This document shows, piece by piece, positions 63,259 through 64,000 of a stretch of DNA of 64,000 bases. The stretch's first letter is position 1, and the number at the start of each line of letters is the position of its first letter. The notes under the pieces were generated by a model that had not been told where the DNA came from, did no database searches, and worked only from the letters and a program-made list of their open reading frames with translations. The stretch is from contig OY856188.1 of assembly GCA_963693315.1 (NCBI GenBank), positions 160,188,718 through 160,252,717 of the forward strand, written 5' to 3'. The DNA is from Diogma glabrata (Eukaryota > Arthropoda > Insecta > Diptera > Cylindrotomidae). A program made the position numbers and the translations under genes.

Positions 63259-64000
63259 ATTGTGCCAGTTTTGAAGGGCGAAAACAGGCTCAATTACAAT
63301 GCCCTACATTGGTGGTATCACAAGTCAAACGAGAAAATAGTAGTTTAGTCCTTGAGGCAACCGTTGGAAGTAAATCGTGCATGTTGACTTTGGACACAGG
63401 TGCCTCAAGATCAATAGTGCGTCCAGATGTGGTTCATGATAGTCAGATCGATACAGCAAGACGATTCACCCTAAAAACAGCTACGGGTGAAACAGTTCTA
63501 GTTCATGGAGAAAGCGACCAAGAAGTTCACCTTGGAGGAAATTCATTTAGGCACCGATTTATTGTAGCAGATATAGAAGATGAGTGCATAATTGGCCTTG
63601 ACTTCATGAAAGAATACAATTTTATGTTAGATCTGGGAAGCCACGTACTGAGATATGGAAACACGGAAATAGTGCTCCACGCCACCAACGACAATGCTGA
63701 GGTCCGTGTTATTAGTGACGGACCAACTGAGATCCCGGCAAGATCTGAGAAAATCATATAGACTAAGCTACTAGATAAAAGTGACCAAAATTCACCTGTG
63801 ATGATTGAGCCAGCTAACAACGACTTTGGGGGAAACATTATGATTGGCCGAACGCTAGTAGCAGCAAAAGAAGGGGTAGTTCCAGTGCAACTGATTAACT
63901 TCTCAAATAAACGAGTGGTCATCAATCATGGAGAAGAAATCGCCAAATGCAGCACCACAAAAGAGATAATCAGCTGTCAAGAAGAGCAGAAGGTCTTCAT
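63207..64000 (+). pseudogene. pol: Outer gypsy pol, protease region (runs off window)
   Basis: Frame -1 to the end of gag. Aspartic protease: TLDTGASRSIV with catalytic Asp, then FIVADIEDECIIGLDFM. An in-frame TAG at 63759-63761 interrupts it. The same frame stays open to the window end (SPVMIEPANNDFGG, VVINHGEEIAKC), the usual linker before RT. RT and the remainder lie to the right. Confidence 0.78.

Overview
This is AT-rich animal DNA, almost certainly insect, and about nine-tenths of what can be interpreted is transposable-element sequence. The one recognisable host gene is a perilipin (lipid-storage-droplet surface protein) on the + strand. Its 3' half is split over at least five exons (1790-1962, 31216-31406, 31477-31543, 31618-31728, 31787-31909), and the first intron seen here, 1963-31215, is 29.25 kb long. 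The element families (Osvaldo/Ulysses/Woot-type gypsy, Penelope-like element, Jockey-type LINE, hAT, Crypton-like fragment, foldback MITEs) fit an insect. A beetle is possible but not demonstrated.

Layout. 1-1789: upstream intron or possible 5' UTR sequence. 1963-31215, the perilipin intron, holds in order: a TRIM-like miniature LTR element (2349-4130, TSD GTAT); a hammerhead-like Penelope relic (about 5390-5425); a non-autonomous hAT element with an 8-bp TSD (5917-8648) that contains a tRNA-derived SINE in a foldback; an internally deleted gypsy (11232-13155); a LINE C-terminal fragment (13407-13790); a TA-flanked foldback (15947-16391); an LTR element without pol and with identical 678-bp LTRs (17297-20735); a Crypton-like fragment cut by a TTAA-flanked MITE (20986-21484); a decayed Jockey-type LINE (21895-25917); two AT-rich tandem arrays (26400-27620); two palindromes with hammerhead-like motifs (28634-29023, 29500-29716); and a 5'-truncated LINE with a GATT TSD (30143-30707).

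31910-36855: perilipin 3' end, a decayed intron-containing hAT-like transposase gene on the - strand (33045-35265), and an unexplained GC-rich island. 36856-44725: a Penelope-like retroelement present as an inverted dimer (two intact 814-aa RT/GIY-YIG ORFs, 3867-bp arms that look identical, 37-nt loop, four hammerhead ribozymes) bounded by a 12-bp target-site duplication. 44941 to the window end: an old Ty3/gypsy element with a SAP-domain Gag. Its 5' LTR was split by a very young 16.3-kb Ty3/gypsy element (44961-61305, TSD CAGA).

The young 16.3-kb element is the most unusual object. It has 4.15-kb LTRs carrying three tandem arrays, an exact tRNA-Lys(CUU) primer-binding site, a 2.2-kb leader with several strong hairpins, a Gag that begins with a complete RING-H2 finger, a candidate -1 frameshift heptamer at the gag/pol junction, an intact pol, and a degenerate tRNA-Lys-like sequence between pol and the 3' LTR. 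Together these suggest a recently active element that uses tRNA-Lys as primer and may carry its own ubiquitin-ligase-like module on Gag.
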